This document shows, in pieces, positions 1 to 4,800 of a DNA stretch of 5,100 nucleotides. Position 1 is the stretch's first letter, and each line of letters starts with the position of its first letter. The stretch spans positions 1 through 5,100 of the forward strand of contig JASHVC010000035.1 in assembly GCA_030039655.1 (NCBI GenBank). Direction: 5' to 3'. The stretch comes from Xanthobacteraceae bacterium. Lineage in GTDB: Bacteria; Pseudomonadota; Alphaproteobacteria; Rhizobiales; Xanthobacteraceae. Made by a program: the position numbers and the translations under genes. The notes beneath the pieces were generated by a model. That model saw only the letters and a program-made list of their open reading frames with translations. It did no database searches and was not told where the DNA came from.

Positions 1-769
1 AGCAGGCATCGTTCGACGCGTCCGGCGCATTTTCGATCTTAGCGCGGATCCGCGTTCAATCAGGGATGACCTTGGCCGAGACCCCCTGCTTGCGCCACTC
101 GTCGCGAAGTGCCCAGGTCTGCGGGTCCCAGGCGCCTGGGACGGCTTTGAGGTCGCCGTTCGCGCGATACTCGGTCAGCAAATCACCGTCGCCGCAGCGG
201 TGAAGCTCGCAGCGAAGCTGGTCGCCGAGTACGGAGAACCATTGAGGTCCGTTTGCGGAGATGGACTGACACACATTTTCCCGACGCCGCACAGAATAGC
301 GCAAGCCAGTTTGCATGGGATGCCGGCTGCTCGTGCACAAGTGCTATCGTCAGTCGCCAACGCAGCTTCAGCCAATCCGAATTTCTTTAGTCCCAGCCAC
401 ACTTTAGAGGACGCAGTTGCCAAACTCCGCTCGATCCGCGGTATCGGCGAATGGACTGCACAGTACATCGCCATGCGTGTCTTGAGTGAGCCGGACGCCT
501 TTCCGGCAGCGGATGCCGCGCTTCTGCGGGCACTAACTCAGGCTGATGGAGGCCGACCCAACTATGCTGAGGTGGTCGCAAGGGCCGAGGCTTGGCGGCC
601 GTGGAGAGCCTATGCGGCCCAACATCTTTGGACCATGGACGCTCGGACAGCCAAGGCGAACACACGCAGCAGCCCCAAGGACGATGTCGATGTCTACCCC
701 GATAGCGCCTCAAATCCTGTACGCAGATCGCTTCGAGAGCACGATCGGAACACTGATTATCATCTATGA
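1..769 (+). CDS. alkA: DNA-3-methyladenine glycosylase II (AlkA-type, HhH-GPD), 3' part only
   Basis: Base-excision repair glycosylase that removes alkylated bases (3-methyladenine and similar) from DNA in the cytoplasm. The frame is open from the left edge (first full codon at base 2) to the TGA at 767-769, giving 255 residues; the start lies outside the window. Visible in order: the AlkA core entry GLRVPGAWDGFEVAVRAILG then QQIT (about residues 39-62), the helix-hairpin-helix LRSIRGIGEWTAQY (about 142-155) and the FPAADAALLRAL segment, whose Asp (about residue 171, codon near 512) aligns with the catalytic Asp of E. coli AlkA. WRPWRAYAAQHLW is the usual C-terminal helix. In many relatives this domain is fused behind an Ada zinc/AraC regulatory half; that cannot be seen here. 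The last 35-40 residues have no family counterpart that I recognise and overlap the next gene by 80 nt. It is probably co-transcribed with the downstream methyltransferase. Confidence 0.9.
   Translation, partial: AGIVRRVRRIFDLSADPRSIRDDLGRDPLLAPLVAKCPGLRVPGAWDGFEVAVRAILGQQITVAAAVKLAAKLVAEYGEPLRSVCGDGLTHIFPTPHRIAQASLHGMPAARAQVLSSVANAASANPNFFSPSHTLEDAVAKLRSIRGIGEWTAQYIAMRVLSEPDAFPAADAALLRALTQADGGRPNYAEVVARAEAWRPWRAYAAQHLWTMDARTAKANTRSSPKDDVDVYPDSASNPVRRSLREHDRNTDYHL
677..681 (+). promoter_or_regulatory. Ribosome binding site deciding the ogt start
   Basis: AAGGA lies inside the alkA reading frame. It is 8 nt from the ATG at 690 but only 2 nt from the ATG at 684. Normal Shine-Dalgarno spacing therefore favours the start at 690 (MSTPIAP) over the one two codons earlier. 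Its position within alkA suggests translational coupling. Confidence 0.55.
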
Positions 770-1262
770 TCGTGAAGGACACGTGCGCGCCCTGGACTTT
801 CTCGACTTCGAGTCTCGGATGCGGCATCTCCTCCGGCTTCATTATGGAGTGGAAGGAGATGACTTCGCTATAAAGGAGCGTGCAGCACCGGTCGCAATCC
901 GCCGCGCGATGAACGACTATTTCCTGGGCGATCTCGTCGCTATCAACTCTATCCCCGTGACGACCGGAGGCACGTCGTTTCAACGCGACGTTTGGGCGGA
1001 ACTCAGAACGATCCAAGCCGGAACGACGCTGAGTTATGGGGCGCTGGCGCGTCAGCTCGGGCGCCCGAAATCTGTCCGTGCGGTTGGCTCGGCCAATGCC
1101 GCAAACCCGATTGCCATTGTGGTTCCCTGCCATCGGATCATCGGTACTGATGGAAGTCTTAGCGGTTATGGCGGCGGTATCAGCCGGAAGCGCTGGCTGC
1201 TCATTCACGAGGGCGCTGCCTTGGAGAAGTCTGCGACGCGACGTCTTCCGGAAGCGCCATGA
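690..1262 (+). CDS. ogt: Methylated-DNA--[protein]-cysteine S-methyltransferase (O6-methylguanine-DNA methyltransferase)
   Basis: Suicide repair protein that transfers the methyl group from O6-methylguanine in DNA to its own cysteine. It has 190 residues from the ATG at 690, a usual length for the Ogt / C-terminal Ada family. The N-terminal RNase H-like half (about 1-90) is followed by the DNA-binding and catalytic half: SFQRDVWAELRTIQAGTTLSYG (near 96-117, each part typical of the family), the winged-helix segment ALARQLGRPKSVRAVGSANAANP (near 118-140) with the Arg finger, and the active-site motif PCHRIIG with acceptor Cys147 (codon 1128-1130). The downstream GYGGGISRKRWLLIHEGA (near 159-176) is also conserved. 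It overlaps the preceding glycosylase gene by 80 nt in another frame, which fits an alkylation-repair operon. The start at 690 is preferred because of the AAGGA 8 nt upstream; 684 is the alternative. Confidence 0.95.
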   Translation: MSTPIAPQILYADRFESTIGTLIIIYDREGHVRALDFLDFESRMRHLLRLHYGVEGDDFAIKERAAPVAIRRAMNDYFLGDLVAINSIPVTTGGTSFQRDVWAELRTIQAGTTLSYGALARQLGRPKSVRAVGSANAANPIAIVVPCHRIIGTDGSLSGYGGGISRKRWLLIHEGAALEKSATRRLPEAP

Positions 1263-1359
1263 AAACGAGCTACGAGCTTCTCAAAGTCTTGTGATTTCCC
1301 GCTGTCGACTCTTTGGCACACCTACAGTCTATCCCATTTCAAACAGCTGATGCACCGTT
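1263..1359. other. Short intergenic region between ogt and the DUF1127 gene
   Basis: 97 bp with no convincing terminator or promoter. The frame beginning after the TGA at 1292-1294 is open and includes a TTG at 1313; its peptide may be the lost N-terminus of the DUF1127 gene (see findings). No good Shine-Dalgarno sequence precedes the GTG at 1360. Confidence 0.4.
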
Positions 1360-1557
1360 GTGGCGACTGATAAGTCAATTGACGGACCAACAGCATCAAG
1401 CGTCTTCCATCGGCTCGTTACTTTATTGCACACATGGCGTCGGCGCGTGCGTGACCGATGTTCGCTTGCGGCTATGTGTGACCGCGCGCTCCAGGATATT
1501 GGGTTGACGAGATGTGAAAGAGAGCTCGAAGTCCGTAAACCATTCTGGCGCGCTTAG
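1360..1557 (+). CDS. DUF1127 family small Arg-rich protein
   Basis: A 65-residue protein whose C-terminal half carries the DUF1127 (YjiS-like) signature. There is a Trp/Arg-rich helix (HTWRRRVRDR, about 24-33), then LAAMCDRALQDIGLTRCE (about 36-53) and the terminal KPFWRA (60-65). Proteins of this family are small, basic and abundant in alphaproteobacteria; work in Agrobacterium has linked some to phosphate and carbon metabolism and RNA turnover, but no biochemical role is fixed. The GTG at 1360 is the only reasonable start because an in-frame TGA sits at 1348-1350, yet no ribosome binding site is visible before it. The N-terminus may have been truncated by a frameshift. The gene follows ogt by 97 bp on the same strand, and its role there is unclear. 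Family assignment is confident; the start is not. Confidence 0.8.
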   Translation: MATDKSIDGPTASSVFHRLVTLLHTWRRRVRDRCSLAAMCDRALQDIGLTRCERELEVRKPFWRA

Positions 1558-1723
1558 CACGGGCCGGCTCGCTGCTTGATACTGCGCTTGGTCTATTGCC
1601 GTCGCTTCTCTAATCGGCCGGTTGGGGTCAAGCGCTTTCAGACTATCCATTGTGACGGTGCTTCGGTCACTCGCGGGCGCGTGCTTCTCTACGGAATGGG
1701 CACACCAGACCTTCCATCATGGC
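1558..1723. other. Convergent intergenic region with a small inverted repeat
   Basis: 166 bp between the 3' ends of the DUF1127 gene (plus strand) and the Rid-family gene (minus strand). It contains a perfect inverted repeat GTGAC (1652-1656) / GTCAC (1666-1670) with a 9-nt loop, but no T tract on either side, so it is a poor intrinsic terminator. A short antisense open frame crosses here, but its peptide matches no family that I recognise. Nothing else stands out. Confidence 0.35.
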
Positions 1724-2101
1724 TCATGGCACGGCCGCAACCACCATAACTTCAACGAGCATCCCAGGTCGCCAAAAGTCCGTGGTGAGGCAAGCCCGCA
1801 CCGGAGGATTTTCCGGATCGACCCATTCATTCCAAACAGAGTTGTGATCTTCGAACAGACGCATGTCAGCGATCCAGACCTGGGCGCTTAGTAGCTTTGA
1901 TTTGTCGGTCCCCGCGAGGTTGAGAAGCTCATCGACGCGTCGCAACACTTGAGCAGTCTGCGTTTTTATATCGCCGACAATCGGGTTGGGGGTGATGCCG
2001 GCAAGATAGGTGACGTTGCCGTGAACGACTGCCTGGCTAATGATCGGATGACCGCGATTCTCGTCTGTTATCTGTCTAATTTCGTGACGTATGATCGACA
2101 T
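1724..2101 (-). CDS. Rid family protein (YjgF/YER057c/UK114 superfamily)
   Basis: A 125-residue protein, the usual length for the Rid superfamily of small trimeric cytoplasmic enzymes. The best-known member, RidA, hydrolyses reactive enamine/imine intermediates from PLP enzymes. Recognisable elements are HGNVTYLAGITP (about 27-38), DIKTQTAQVLRRVDELLNLAG (44-64), the strand KLLSAQVWIADMRLFEDHNSVWNEW (69-93) and the C-terminal block PPVRACLTTDFWRPGMLVEV. Arg102 is at the position of the substrate-binding Arg of active RidA proteins, and Glu117 sits in the conserved LVEV stretch. The FWRPGMLVEVMVVAA ending suggests a subgroup other than canonical RidA, so no symbol is given and the substrate is unknown. 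An AAAGAGAA ribosome binding site sits 6 nt before the ATG. The gene follows the quinone oxidoreductase by 53 nt on the same strand with no terminator, so the two probably form one operon. Confidence 0.92.
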   Translation of the reverse strand: MSIIRHEIRQITDENRGHPIISQAVVHGNVTYLAGITPNPIVGDIKTQTAQVLRRVDELLNLAGTDKSKLLSAQVWIADMRLFEDHNSVWNEWVDPENPPVRACLTTDFWRPGMLVEVMVVAAVP

Positions 2102-2154
2102 GATATATTCTCTTTCTGTGGATTGAGTACCTCGAAGTCTTTTTTTGAAACCGC

Positions 2155-3156
2155 TTACGCGAATGGAAGCATGACAATCGAGCCCATTGTCTTGCGTCCG
2201 CCAATAAACTTGTGTGCGGTTGCAGCCTCTCGAAGCGGAAAGGTTTTGGCAACGTTGCTCACCACGATCCCTTGTGCGACTGCATCGAACAGAGATTTTG
2301 CTGCGGCGTCGATTTCGCTTCGGTTCGACATGAAATTCGTAAGTACCGGACGGGTGATAATGAGAGACCCGCGGGCGCCTAAATCCTCGACCAGGTTGAT
2401 TGGATCAGGAACGCCTGACGCCTGGCCGTAAGCTGCGCACATACCGACCGGCCGCAAGCAGTCGAGTGACTTTTGCAGCGTGTCCTTGCCAATCGACTCA
2501 TAGACAACGTCAACGCCCTTTCCATCCGTAAACTCACGCGTGACAGCTACGAAGTCTTCCGTCGAGTAATTGATAACGTGATGACACCCTAGATTTCGAG
2601 CGATCTCGGCCTTCGCGTCGGTACTAACAGTACCGATCACAGTGGCTCCGAGATGCCGCGCCCAAGGACAAAGAACGTGGCCCATGCCGCCAGCAGCCGC
2701 ATGGATCAGAACATAATCTCCCGGCTGCACCTTGTGCGTACGATGCAGAAGATACTGCGCGGTCATTCCCTTCAGGGTTAGTCCTGCCAGTTGAACGTCA
2801 TCCAACGGCAAGTCTTTTGGAACCTTGATCAACTTGTCGGCCGGATACAGGCGCTCCTGACTATAAGAACCGAGTGGAGGAAGGCAGGTGCAAACTCGGT
2901 CGCCGGCGGAGAATCCGGTGACACCCGGACCTAATTCCACGACCTCGCCCACTCCCTCGGAACCGAGGACAACCGGAGGATCACCGACGATTGTCGGGTG
3001 CGGGATGCCCGCACGATGGTACGTATCAGCAAAATTTACGCCAACGGCCGTGCTGCGAAGACGTACTTGGCCACGCTCGGGAGCCCCGACTTTGGTTTCC
3101 TCCCACACGAAGTTGTCCGGAGCGCCTTTCTTGTAGATTACCGCAGCCATTCCCAT
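2155..3156 (-). CDS. NAD(P)H:quinone oxidoreductase (zeta-crystallin-like MDR family)
   Basis: A 333-residue, probably cytoplasmic, zinc-independent medium-chain reductase that would reduce quinones or related electrophilic carbonyls with NADPH. The N-terminal GroES-like fold carries VGVNFADTYHRAG (about 38-50, the QOR-type motif) and PVVLGSEGVGEVVELGPGV (61-79). The Rossmann domain has LIHAAAGGMGHVLCPWARHLGA (about 150-171) with the AAxGGxG nucleotide-binding motif, followed by GTVSTDAKAE. The ending GGRKTMGSIVMLP is typical. The cysteine ligands of zinc alcohol dehydrogenases are absent. AGGAA lies 6 nt before the ATG at 3156, which supports this start over the Met two codons later. It is the first gene of a likely operon with the downstream Rid protein and is divergent from an ArsR regulator. 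A perfect palindrome lies 23 nt upstream of the start codon and is a candidate operator. Family is secure; the substrate is not known. Confidence 0.95.
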   Translation of the reverse strand: MGMAAVIYKKGAPDNFVWEETKVGAPERGQVRLRSTAVGVNFADTYHRAGIPHPTIVGDPPVVLGSEGVGEVVELGPGVTGFSAGDRVCTCLPPLGSYSQERLYPADKLIKVPKDLPLDDVQLAGLTLKGMTAQYLLHRTHKVQPGDYVLIHAAAGGMGHVLCPWARHLGATVIGTVSTDAKAEIARNLGCHHVINYSTEDFVAVTREFTDGKGVDVVYESIGKDTLQKSLDCLRPVGMCAAYGQASGVPDPINLVEDLGARGSLIITRPVLTNFMSNRSEIDAAAKSLFDAVAQGIVVSNVAKTFPLREAATAHKFIGGRKTMGSIVMLPFA

Positions 3157-3179
3157 GATGCGTTCCTGTTGTTTTTAAC

Positions 3180-3193
3180 ATCGTTGCAACGAT
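3180..3193. promoter_or_regulatory. Perfect 14-bp palindrome, candidate ArsR-type operator
   Basis: ATCGTTGCAACGAT is its own reverse complement. It sits in the divergent intergenic region, 23 nt upstream of the quinone oxidoreductase ATG and about 100 bp from the regulator ATG. ArsR-family proteins bind as dimers to inverted repeats near the promoters that they repress, so this is the best candidate site for the neighbouring regulator. The location suggests it would cover the promoter or transcription start of the reductase operon. Binding is inferred. Confidence 0.6.
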
Positions 3194-3230
3194 CCACCTA
3201 GCTGCGAGGTTCGCAATTGTCTCGCGCGAA

Positions 3231-3252
3231 CAGTTTGGCCTACGCCGAACTG
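3231..3252. repeat. Imperfect inverted repeat in the divergent intergenic region
   Basis: Nine-base arms CAGTTTGGC and GCCGAACTG flank a 4-nt centre; 8 of 9 positions pair, and the odd one is a T/G wobble in one orientation. It lies between the perfect palindrome and the regulator start, about 41 bp before the latter. It could be a second operator, perhaps for autoregulation, or a hairpin in the regulator's leader. Sequence alone does not decide. Confidence 0.4.
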
Positions 3253-3260
3253 TCCTCGAT

Positions 3261-3278
3261 TGATATGCTTCGGTATCA
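3261..3278 (+). repeat. Small inverted repeat with TTCG loop upstream of the regulator
   Basis: TGATA (3261-3265) and TATCA (3274-3278) are perfect arms around an 8-nt centre containing CTTCGG. In RNA this could fold into a short hairpin with a C(UUCG)G loop and a 2-nt bulge. It ends 4 nt before the TAGGG (3283-3287) that probably serves as ribosome binding site for the regulator, so it might affect its translation. The stem is short and may be chance. Confidence 0.25.
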
Positions 3279-3293
3279 GCGATAGGGTTAAGG

Positions 3294-4031
3294 ATGGTCG
3301 CGGCGGCTAATCTGGTGGAAGTAGCCGCTCTCGTGGGTGACACTGCGCGAGCGACGATGTTGAACGCCCTTATGGGCGGCCAGTCGCTGACAGCCACTGA
3401 GCTTGCTTACTGCGCCCATGTTTCTCGCTCGACGGCGAGCGGCCACCTGAGCAAGCTGGTTGCCGCGCGACTTTTGACGGTCATTCGCGACCGCCGCTTC
3501 AGCTATTATCGGATCGCGTCACCGCTGGTCGCGACAATGCTGGAGAGCATTAAGGTCGTCGCCGCCATTGAGGTGCCACCCCGCCTTCATCCACGGTCAG
3601 CAAACGACGAGGCACTCCGCTTTGCCCGAAGTTGCTACGATCACTTGGCTGGCCAGCTAGGAGTCGCTGTTACCGATGCACTTGTGGCCATGGGGCACAT
3701 CGTGCTCACTGATGAAGGCGGTGAGGTCACGTCTTCGGGTGGGCATTTCCTTTCCGCGTTCGGCGCTGATCTGAGGCAGCGCACTCGGCGGATTTTCTGC
3801 CAGCCTTGTCTCGACTGGAGCGAGCGCCGTTTTCATCTCAAGGGACTTGTCGGAGCTCGAATTCTGGATCGCCTCTTGGAACTCGGATGGCTCAAAAGTG
3901 TATCGGGCAGCCGTGCACTCCAACTAACGTCGCCTGGAAGGATGGGCTTGTCCGAAATCTTCCAGATCGACATAAACAACGAGGGCGTGCCAACCGGGCG
4001 ATTATGCGACCCGCGACGGCTGACAGCTTAG
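3294..4031 (+). CDS. ArsR-family winged-helix transcriptional regulator with C-terminal CxxC effector domain
   Basis: A 245-residue cytoplasmic DNA-binding regulator, more than twice the length of a minimal ArsR protein. Residues about 8-75 are the winged helix: VGDTARATMLNALMGG, the helix-turn-helix TATELAYCAHVSRSTASGHL (33-52), SKLVAARLLTVIRDR and the wing strand FSYYRIA. Residues about 100-225 form an additional domain found in many rhizobial ArsR proteins; it contains RRIFCQPCLDWSERRFHLKG (165-184) with Cys169 and Cys172 as CxxC, then LLELGWL and an SRALQLTSPGR strand. The ATG at 3294 is preceded by TAGGG 6 nt away. The gene is divergent from the quinone oxidoreductase-Rid operon and is the obvious candidate for its repressor. 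The classical metal-binding ELCVCDL motif is absent from the recognition helix, so metal sensing of the ArsR/SmtB type is unlikely. The last 18 or so residues look unconserved and abut an IS remnant. Confidence 0.9.
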   Translation: MVAAANLVEVAALVGDTARATMLNALMGGQSLTATELAYCAHVSRSTASGHLSKLVAARLLTVIRDRRFSYYRIASPLVATMLESIKVVAAIEVPPRLHPRSANDEALRFARSCYDHLAGQLGVAVTDALVAMGHIVLTDEGGEVTSSGGHFLSAFGADLRQRTRRIFCQPCLDWSERRFHLKGLVGARILDRLLELGWLKSVSGSRALQLTSPGRMGLSEIFQIDINNEGVPTGRLCDPRRLTA

Positions 4032-4167
4032 GCTGAGCGAAGCGCCATATCGCGCGAATGCTGTAGTGCCAAAACGACGCGAATGATGTGGTGGACGACG
4101 CCCGCTCCCCAGCAACGCATTGCCGTAGGGTGATCGTTGCGAAGAATCACATGAGGGAGTCATCCAG
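4032..4167 (+). mobile_element. Probable leader (left end) of a decayed IS110-family element
   Basis: 136 bp between the regulator stop and the truncated transposase. No gene is seen. IS110-family elements usually carry an untranslated leader before the transposase, so part of this stretch is probably the left end of that element. The exact boundary is not visible because the family lacks typical terminal inverted repeats. A degenerate direct repeat lies within it. GAGGGAG at 4153-4159 is a good ribosome binding site for the transposase. Confidence 0.4.
4053..4093 (+). repeat. Two near-identical 16-bp direct repeats
   Basis: CGCGAATGCTGTAGTG (4053-4068) and CGCGAATGATGTGGTG (4078-4093) match at 14 of 16 positions and are offset by 25 bp. 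They lie in the leader of the IS110 remnant. They may belong to the element, for example as part of its end or its structured leader RNA, or be a local duplication. Confidence 0.45.
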
Positions 4168-4365
4168 ATGCAAATTACCACAATCGGTTTGGATATCGCC
4201 AAGAACGTGTTCCAAATTCACGGCATCGACGTAGAGGAAAAGGTCGTCATCCGGAAGCAACTCCGGCGCGGCCAGATCATTGGGTTTTTTCAGGGACTGT
4301 CGTCGTGCCTTGTTGGCGCTGCACACCGCGATCGGAATAGGATTTTCAAATTGCTCGCGACATGA
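4168..4365 (+). pseudogene. Truncated IS110-family transposase (N-terminal remnant)
   Basis: The first 50 or so residues are clearly the start of an IS110-family DEDD transposase. MQITTIGLDIAKNVFQIHG (1-19) holds the first catalytic Asp (Asp9) of the RuvC-like domain, followed by KVVIRKQLRRGQIIGFFQ (25-42) and SSCLVG (45-50). Full-length members exceed 300 residues and continue after LVG with a Glu-Ala-Cys block; here the reading frame changes to an unrelated tail and stops after 65 residues. The remaining RuvC acidic residues and the C-terminal transposase_20 domain are missing, so the element cannot move by itself. The ATG has a strong ribosome binding site. The break point lies near 4317, and the right end of the element was not recognised. 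Confidence 0.85.
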
Positions 4366-4452
4366 TCGGGCCGCACTCGGTATCTAGTCGCTCCCAGATT
4401 GTGATCGCCGATCAGGTGGGCCCAGCGGAGCGATGGGTAGAGGGACTTTGAG
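4366..4452. other. Short region after the IS110 remnant, with an interrupted palindrome
   Basis: 87 bp between the convergent 3' ends of the transposase remnant and the first NTF2-like gene. TGATC (4402-4406) and GATCA (4410-4414) form a 13-bp inverted repeat with a 3-nt centre. There is no T tract, so it is weak as a terminator. The origin of this stretch, whether residue of the IS or native DNA, is not evident. Confidence 0.3.
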
Positions 4453-4800
4453 TCAGCCATAGCAGGCAAAAGAACGAATAACCTTGCTGTCGGCTCCGAA
4501 CTCGCACGTCTCGGTCGCTTGCTGGCCGCGGTGGTTGCGGTAAAGGATCGTCAGACAATCATAACCGACGCGCACGTCAATGAACTCGAATTTTAGATTA
4601 AGCTGCGCCGCGAGGCCTTTGGCCCAATAGGCCCGGAGCGCCGCCAGGCCGGAGATACGGCCATTGCCGACGAGCTGCTGGGCAAAAGGCGACAGAAACA
4701 CGATATCGCCCGCGTAATGTGAAAGGATGCGGTCAAGATCATGGCTGTTCCACGCCGCGATCCATTCCGCCGCGAAGGCGCGCGCGTCATCGATCGTCAT
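4453..4800 (-). CDS. NTF2/SnoaL-like domain protein
   Basis: A 115-residue single-domain protein of the nuclear transport factor 2-like superfamily, small cone-shaped alpha+beta barrels that act as isomerases, hydrolases or ligand-binding proteins. The opening DARAFAAEWIAAWNSHDLDRILSHYAGDIVFLSP (5-38) is the classic first helices plus the strand with the WNSHDLD motif. GLAALRAYWAKGLA (51-64) is the following helix, and the strands LKFEFIDVRVGYDCLTILYRN, ATETCEFGADSKVIRSFACY complete the barrel. AAGGGAG lies 8 nt before the ATG. The start overlaps the stop of the upstream gene by 4 nt (ATGA), so translation is probably coupled. It is homologous to that upstream gene. The substrate cannot be told from sequence. 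Confidence 0.85.
   Translation of the reverse strand: MTIDDARAFAAEWIAAWNSHDLDRILSHYAGDIVFLSPFAQQLVGNGRISGLAALRAYWAKGLAAQLNLKFEFIDVRVGYDCLTILYRNHRGQQATETCEFGADSKVIRSFACYG

Noticed and set aside
546..689. N-terminal extension of ogt back to the ATG at 546
   Set aside because: The added 48 residues are the alkA sequence read in another frame and have no family similarity; AAGGA supports the start at 690.
387..1208. Long minus-strand open frame (273 codons) opposite alkA and ogt
   Set aside because: It is antisense to two well-recognised repair genes, its Arg/Pro/His-rich composition is typical of shadow frames in GC-rich DNA, and no domain is visible.
1423..1650. Minus-strand frame of 75 codons overlapping the DUF1127 gene
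   Set aside because: Half of it is antisense to a recognised gene and its first 50 residues match no family that I know; no good ribosome binding site supports it.
1652..1670. GTGAC/GTCAC hairpin as a bidirectional terminator
   Set aside because: Only five base pairs, a 9-nt loop and no T tract on either strand.
2130..2146. T-rich run in the reductase-Rid gap as a terminator
   Set aside because: The run is of T on the plus strand, so it reads as A on the transcribed strand of the minus-strand operon, and no stable stem precedes it in the relevant direction.
1949..2431. Plus-strand frame of 160 codons opposite the Rid and quinone reductase genes
   Set aside because: It crosses two confident genes on the other strand and shows no recognisable domain.
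3200..3230. TGCGA/TCGCA repeat (3203-3215) and possible -35 TTGCGA for the reductase promoter
   Set aside because: Five-base arms occur often by chance at this GC content, and no convincing -10 element with correct spacing was found.
4341..4451. Open frame after the transposase remnant (ATG at 4362, RDMIGPHSVSSRSQIV...) as a second gene fragment
   Set aside because: About 36 codons, no family recognised and no ribosome binding site; it could be an IS or native gene scrap but cannot be supported.
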